9,724 bases of DNA, from positions 1 to 9,724 of the forward strand of contig JAGMEL010000324.1 in assembly GCA_023128195.1 (NCBI GenBank), given 5' to 3'. The notes beneath the pieces were generated by a model, which saw nothing but the letters and a program-made list of their open reading frames with translations, searched no databases and was not told the DNA's origin. This document shows, piece after piece, positions 6,942 to 9,724 of the stretch; position 1 is the stretch's first letter; each line of letters opens with the position of its first letter. Both the position numbers and the translations under genes were made by a program. The DNA comes from Caldifarciminota bacterium. Its GTDB lineage: Bacteria > Hydrothermota > Tepidihabitantia > SM23-42.

Positions 6942-6949
6942 CCTCCTTT
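6942..6949 (-). promoter_or_regulatory. Strong ribosome binding site of the capsid gene
   Basis: AAAGGAGG on the minus strand, 5 nt ahead of the capsid ATG and overlapping the TAA stop of the scaffold gene (6948-6950). The near-perfect match to the 16S rRNA tail fits the very high expression capsid protein needs, and the overlap allows translational coupling. Confidence 0.8.
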
Positions 6950-7853
6950 ACATATTGGCCTGGTCGAGTATGATCTCAAGAAATTCATTCTTAGCCTGGC
7001 CAAATACTTCGTCTGTAGTCGCATTTTCAGGAAGCGGTTTCTTAGCAGTACTTGTTTTGGCGGATGTAGTAGATGATATTGGTATAATCTTCGATTTACC
7101 GGCAGCATACTCATCGATGGCCTGTTGCTTTAACGTTTTTGTAAAAGTCAAAAATTTCGTTGCAACATCTTTAGCTGATTGCTGTACTGCCGCACTGTCT
7201 GTTATATCCACATCAAGTAGTGGATTATTCATACCGAGTAACATCTTGAGCATTTCGTTCGAGTCTTTTGGTAAAGAGTGTGTCTCCACTATTTTGCCAA
7301 TCTCGTGCTCATATGTTTTTAACGCCTTTTTACTCGCTTCTGTTGCTTTCGTTGCTTCCTTATCCTGCGTCAGTTCTTTTTTTAAATCTTCCGCTTCTTG
7401 TTTTAGTCGTGTAATAGTCTCTTCGGATTCTTCATCGTCTTCTTGTTTCTGCGCATCTTGCAACGCCCAATATTCTTGATATTTTTTAAGAGTATCAGCA
7501 TCTTCGACCAGTTTTTTAGCGTCACGAGTACCTATTAACTCTTGCAAACTCTTACCCTGATCGAGCGCTTTTTCAAGCTCCTCGGTACTATCAAACCCAC
7601 TCTTTTCCAATACTTTGGTCAAGCGTTTTTCGGCTGCTCGTGCCTGTTTCCATTTTGGGTCTTGATCGTACGGAAGTGGTTTTTCAGAATCCTTCGTATC
7701 GTTGGATGTTGAGGAATCATCCTTTTTTGCCTCATCTTTTGTTTCATCTTTTGTTTCGTTGTCAGTAGAGGAATCTGACGTTTTATCATCCTCTGTATCA
7801 CCGGAGAGGGAGTCCGTCTCTTGCCCTGTCTTTTCGTCTAATTCTGTAGTCAT
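6948..7853 (-). CDS. Scaffold-like capsid assembly protein, 301 aa
   Basis: Probably the internal scaffold that guides capsid assembly and then leaves the head. Evidence: immediately upstream of the capsid gene; no Cys and extremely high charge; an acidic Ser/Thr/Asp/Lys-rich disordered N-terminus (residues 1-58) with short repeats of ETKDETKDEAKKD type; a PYDQDPKWKQARAAEKRL segment (about 61-78); long helices with coiled-coil pattern (about 110-175); and a helical C-terminus ending FLEIILDQ, the end where many scaffold proteins touch capsid. The start ATG at 7851-7853 is chosen because AAGGAGG lies 8 nt ahead of it; an in-frame ATG 11 codons earlier lacks such a site and would place that site inside the gene. 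Capsid follows after 11 nt. Direct sequence motifs for scaffolds are weak, so the call rests on position and composition. A function as a capsid-internal protein that stays is the alternative. Confidence 0.75.
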   Translation of the reverse strand: MTTELDEKTGQETDSLSGDTEDDKTSDSSTDNETKDETKDEAKKDDSSTSNDTKDSEKPLPYDQDPKWKQARAAEKRLTKVLEKSGFDSTEELEKALDQGKSLQELIGTRDAKKLVEDADTLKKYQEYWALQDAQKQEDDEESEETITRLKQEAEDLKKELTQDKEATKATEASKKALKTYEHEIGKIVETHSLPKDSNEMLKMLLGMNNPLLDVDITDSAAVQQSAKDVATKFLTFTKTLKQQAIDEYAAGKSKIIPISSTTSAKTSTAKKPLPENATTDEVFGQAKNEFLEIILDQANM

Positions 7854-7861
7854 GGTTTCTG

Positions 7862-7868
7862 CCTCCTT
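7862..7868 (-). promoter_or_regulatory. Ribosome binding site that decides the scaffold start
   Basis: AAGGAGG 8 nt ahead of the ATG at 7851-7853. It shows that the gene starts here rather than at the in-frame upstream ATG at 7884-7886. Confidence 0.8.
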
Positions 7869-7921
7869 GTGTTCCATCTTGAGCAACTGTCTACGACAGA
7901 GAGCTAAGGTGGATATGTTAA

Positions 7922-7948
7922 ATTATACAATTAATATGCAATAGTCAA
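7922..7948 (-). promoter_or_regulatory. Second sigma70-like promoter for scaffold and capsid
   Basis: Minus-strand TTGACT (7943-7948) and a perfect TATAAT (7922-7927) separated by 15 bp, shorter than the optimal 17. Predicted transcription would start near 7914, giving a leader of about 60 nt before the scaffold ATG. The leader contains a small 5-bp hairpin CTGTC-TAC-GACAG (7887-7899). Weaker than the promoter upstream because of the spacing. Confidence 0.45.
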
Positions 7949-7977
7949 CATTTATTTTTTTGTCTTTTTTCTCTTCC

Positions 7978-8006
7978 ATTTTAATATATTACCAACTATT
8001 TGTCAA
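7978..8006 (-). promoter_or_regulatory. Sigma70-like promoter ahead of scaffold and capsid
   Basis: Minus-strand TTGACA (8001-8006, perfect match to -35) and TAAAAT (7978-7983, five of six to -10) separated by exactly 17 bp. It lies in the only sizeable gap of the right half (7854-8050) and points to the scaffold and capsid genes. An imperfect 10-bp palindrome TAACACGTTA at 8017-8026 sits just upstream of the -35 and could be an operator or chance. This would raise head gene expression separately from the portal side. Use of host sigma70 is inference. Confidence 0.65.
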
Positions 8007-8050
8007 GGTAAAGGTTTAACACGTTACATTATATTTCTTGAAGTATCACT

Positions 8051-8308
8051 TTAACTTTTGTATTTTTTTGCTTCTCGTAACGATAACCCTGCCTGTCGCT
8101 GGAAATCTTGTGGCCACGGCCAACGCTTACGTCTTTTTTTCTCCTCAATTTTTTCAAAATCAACACCCTTTCTTTTGAAATGACGGCGTATTTGCTCTCT
8201 CAGCATCCATTCTCGTTTCTTTTGCTCTTCTACAGGTTCAGTATCACTATAAGCAGGTGTGTGTCGCTTATAGGCTTTTCTTGCACCCTGGTAATATAAT
8301 GCTGGCAT
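8051..8308 (-). CDS. Uncharacterised small, highly basic phage protein, 85 aa
   Basis: No family recognised. It is strongly basic (many Lys/Arg, with the runs KKRREWMLR-like at about 30-37 and EEKKRRKRW at about 55-63) and mostly helical. The central part REQIRRHFKRKGVDFEKI suggests a DNA- or RNA-contacting helix, but no known fold is evident. The start ATG lies 1 nt after the HNH stop, with GGAG 5 nt ahead that is encoded inside the last codons of the HNH gene. The gene lies on the portal side of the promoter gap and ends 45 nt before its -35 box. It could be a small head-assembly or DNA-binding protein; this is only a guess from charge. Confidence 0.55.
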   Translation of the reverse strand: MPALYYQGARKAYKRHTPAYSDTEPVEEQKKREWMLREQIRRHFKRKGVDFEKIEEKKRRKRWPWPQDFQRQAGLSLREAKKYKS

Positions 8309-8309
8309 T

Positions 8310-8936
8310 CTATCTCCAATGCGATTTTTTCACAGATTTGTTTCGCCCCAATTGATACTCACATATCTTATTAATATGATTCAAAAATTCCTCTTGACTT
8401 AATGTTTTTTTCATTAAGTTACAATTCTTACAACAAGTAACACAATTGTCAATTTCGTATCCTTTGTTATTGTTTAATCTATCTATCCCATTATAAATAT
8501 AACCTCCATTATTAGAACGAGTTTTTGCTGATTGTGATGGTTTTTGCCCACAATAAAAACAATTTTGTTTTGTTAATTTTTTGAATTCTTTTTTTGTAAG
8601 TAAAAAAGAAAACCCCCTTTTGTATCTTTTAGAATGACATTTATACCCATTAAATAATTGATTAAAAGCCGCCTCTCCTTTGCCAATTTTTTGCCGTTCT
8701 CTTTTAAAACATCCACAACTTTTAGTTCTGCCGCTTCTAAGACTCTGGCTTGTAACTATGGAAAAATTACCACAATCACACTTACATAGCCATTGTGTAT
8801 TACCCTTACAAATAGGTGCTAATTTAATCACCTTTAACAAACCAAATCGCAATCCAACCAAATCTATGATATTATTTGATCTTTCTCCTTTTACAAACCT
8901 TCCTTTTTTATCTCTTACTATTTTATCTTGATTCAT
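8310..8936 (-). CDS. HNH endonuclease with N-terminal zinc ribbon, homing type, 208 aa
   Basis: A DNA-cutting enzyme likely to be a free-standing homing endonuclease. Domains: RDKKGRFVKG (8-17) is a short motif common in phage HNH proteins; LVGLRFGLLKVI (26-37) and a zinc ribbon with C51, C53, C55 and C74, C76 form the DNA-binding part; the nuclease part has C126-x2-C129, NGIDRLNNNKGY (149-160), N164, C168-C169-x2-C172 and N173. The metal-binding cysteines and the Asn positions fit an HNH / beta-beta-alpha-metal finger. At the position of the usual catalytic His after Asp there is Arg153, as in the GIDR-type branch I recall from phages, so activity is likely but not certain. The gene is 30% G+C against about 45% for head genes, and its ATG overlaps the previous stop by 4 nt (ATGA). 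No strong ribosome site is seen, so translation is probably coupled. Confidence 0.85.
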   Translation of the reverse strand: MNQDKIVRDKKGRFVKGERSNNIIDLVGLRFGLLKVIKLAPICKGNTQWLCKCDCGNFSIVTSQSLRSGRTKSCGCFKRERQKIGKGEAAFNQLFNGYKCHSKRYKRGFSFLLTKKEFKKLTKQNCFYCGQKPSQSAKTRSNNGGYIYNGIDRLNNNKGYEIDNCVTCCKNCNLMKKTLSQEEFLNHINKICEYQLGRNKSVKKSHWR

Positions 8937-9136
8937 TGTCTTCTGTGGCTTTTTTTGATTGCCTTAGCTGGTGTAAGCACGCTCATTGCGATTGAATAAC
9001 AGCGATTCATATCATATGAAGGATTTTTCTTTTTAATTCCAACAGCTACCTGGTGAAACCTTAATTTGTGTATTCCTTTACCATCTGGAGTTTTCAAATT
9101 TGCCTTTTTATAGACATCTCGTATGCGTTCTGACAT
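8933..9136 (-). CDS. Small uncharacterised phage protein, 67 aa
   Basis: No named family. It is basic and probably a small helical bundle: LRFHQVAVGIKKKNPSYDMNRCYSIAMSVL (26-55, split here into consecutive parts LRFHQVAVGIKKKNPS and YDMNRCYSIAMSVL) is reminiscent of short phage proteins in which a helix with FHxC-type residues is followed by a tyrosine/proline turn and a second helix containing one cysteine, here C51. The gene starts directly after the portal stop (TAA-ATG with no gap), and its stop overlaps the HNH start. The tail KAIKKSHRRQ resembles the last residues of the HNH protein (SVKKSHWR). Possible role in packaging or head assembly by position; unproven. Confidence 0.55.
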   Translation of the reverse strand: MSERIRDVYKKANLKTPDGKGIHKLRFHQVAVGIKKKNPSYDMNRCYSIAMSVLTPAKAIKKSHRRQ

Positions 9137-9724
9137 TTATTCTGTCGGCCCTTCGTATAATTCCTGTTCTTCTTCAGTTCCTTCCCCAGTTTCCCCAGTT
9201 CCTTCTTTTTTAAGCTCTGGATGTGTTTGCGCTGCTGCTTTAGCTTCGGCTTCCATTTGCATTTGTCGTTCTGCGGCCACTTGTTGTTGTTGTGCCGCTG
9301 CCTGCATTTTAGCGAGGTGCATTTCACGATGAGCAAGTAATAATGTTTGAACTTTCTCGGATAGTGTCGGAAACTCTTTACCAAATATTACCTTATCATG
9401 TACAGCAATATGAATATCGTCAGGGTCAATAGCGAATAATGGATCATAGGTCGGGGATATCGTCATAGGTTCATTGGTGTCAGGGTCAAGCATAGGTTCA
9501 CCAGCGTCATCTGTAACAGGCACATCAGGAAAGGCAATTTTTGATACATCTCCCCCATTTATAATAATACTGTTTTCTCGGCTGGCTCTATCCTTATGAA
9601 GATTCTCCTGTTCGGGAAATGCAGCGATACCCATACGACGTGTTAATTCATCTCTTAATTGTGGTTTTTCGTCCATATTGCCCCAAAAACCATACTGTAC
9701 AAGATTCATAATAAGCTGATTCCG
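9137..9724 (-). CDS. Portal protein, C-terminal part, incomplete at the right edge
   Basis: Only the last about 195 codons are present; the frame stays open to the window end (codons for R, N, Q, L and I precede the first visible Met), so the true start lies outside. The visible part has the features of a portal C-terminus: a helical start with LRDELTRRMGI (about 18-28 from the first visible Met), a central DPDDIHIAVHDKVIF segment, a long helix with LSEKVQTLLLAHREMHLAKMQ (about 116-136), a Gln/Ala-rich stretch (QQQQVAAERQMQMEAEAKAAAQ), and an acidic end. Such a DDIH / H-x-x-x-H helix followed by an acidic-polar tail is usual for portals of phages of this general organisation. The portal forms the 12-subunit DNA entry ring. 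Coupled to the following small gene with zero spacing. Confidence 0.7.
   Translation of the reverse strand, partial: RNQLIMNLVQYGFWGNMDEKPQLRDELTRRMGIAAFPEQENLHKDRASRENSIIINGGDVSKIAFPDVPVTDDAGEPMLDPDTNEPMTISPTYDPLFAIDPDDIHIAVHDKVIFGKEFPTLSEKVQTLLLAHREMHLAKMQAAAQQQQVAAERQMQMEAEAKAAAQTHPELKKEGTGETGEGTEEEQELYEGPTE

Noticed and set aside
6901..7479. Plus-strand open frame of 192 codons across the scaffold gene
   Set aside because: It is a serine/cysteine-rich mirror of the scaffold coding strand, which has a strong ribosome site, composition and position. No ribosome site or recognisable motif is seen on the plus strand.
7700..7760. Short direct repeats (TTTGTTTCATC type) resembling a repeat array
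   Set aside because: They encode the low-complexity ETKDETKD acidic segment of the scaffold protein and have no spacer structure; not CRISPR.
7851..7886. Earlier in-frame ATG of the scaffold gene, which would add 11 residues
   Set aside because: A perfect AAGGAGG lies inside that extension, 8 nt ahead of the ATG at 7851-7853; the earlier ATG has no such site.
7923..7979. Tiny 18-codon frame in the promoter gap, beginning MEEKKDKK
   Set aside because: Its ATG overlaps the -10 box of the upstream promoter, there is no ribosome site, and AT-rich DNA gives such frames by chance.
9094..9384. Minus-strand open frame of 96 codons over the portal end and the small gene
   Set aside because: It is in a different frame from two well-supported genes and encodes only Lys/Gln-rich low-complexity residues.
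1..9724. Defence system, toxin-antitoxin, integrase, tRNA or CRISPR
   Set aside because: I looked on both strands and found no such gene or array; every well-supported gene fits a phage head module plus one endonuclease.

Overview
This window is part of the virion-structure (head assembly) region of a double-stranded DNA tailed phage or prophage (class Caudoviricetes). Every convincing gene lies on the minus strand, so the genes are read from high to low coordinates: end of the portal protein, a 67-aa small protein, an HNH endonuclease, an 85-aa basic protein, a scaffold-like protein, the major capsid protein, a large beta-helix protein with internal repeats, three uncharacterised structural-type genes, and two adaptor-like (head completion or neck) proteins. 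The last complete gene stops at position 8, and a start codon for another gene sits at the left edge, so the operon continues out of the window on both sides. No tail tube, tape measure, lysis, integrase or replication gene is visible, so the tail type and lifestyle cannot be told from here.

The genes are tightly packed. Most junctions are 0 to 30 nt, with stop codons touching or overlapping the next ribosome binding site. Most starts have a strong AAGGAGG-type Shine-Dalgarno sequence, which fits a bacterial host, but the host group cannot be named. The main phage genes have moderate G+C (sampled lines of the capsid gene are about 43-52%). Three stretches are not packed: 7854-8050, which holds two minus-strand sigma70-like promoters ahead of scaffold and capsid; 5476-5613, which holds two inverted repeats between capsid and beta-helix gene; and 3463-3513, which holds a hairpin that covers a Shine-Dalgarno-like sequence.

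The working logic is standard. The portal forms the DNA entry ring, scaffold guides capsid assembly, the HK97-fold capsid protein forms the shell, the adaptors close the portal vertex, and the beta-helix protein is probably displayed on the virion. The accessory element is the HNH endonuclease gene: at about 30% G+C (177 of 600 bases over 8341-8940) it stands out from its neighbours and looks like a homing-type gene inserted at a gene junction. I see no sign of a new defence or signalling system. The most useful leads are the HNH insertion and its possible junction scar, the 60-aa tandem repeats whose protein identity (90%) far exceeds their DNA identity (71%), the intergenic RNA structures, and the uncharacterised genes between capsid and adaptors.
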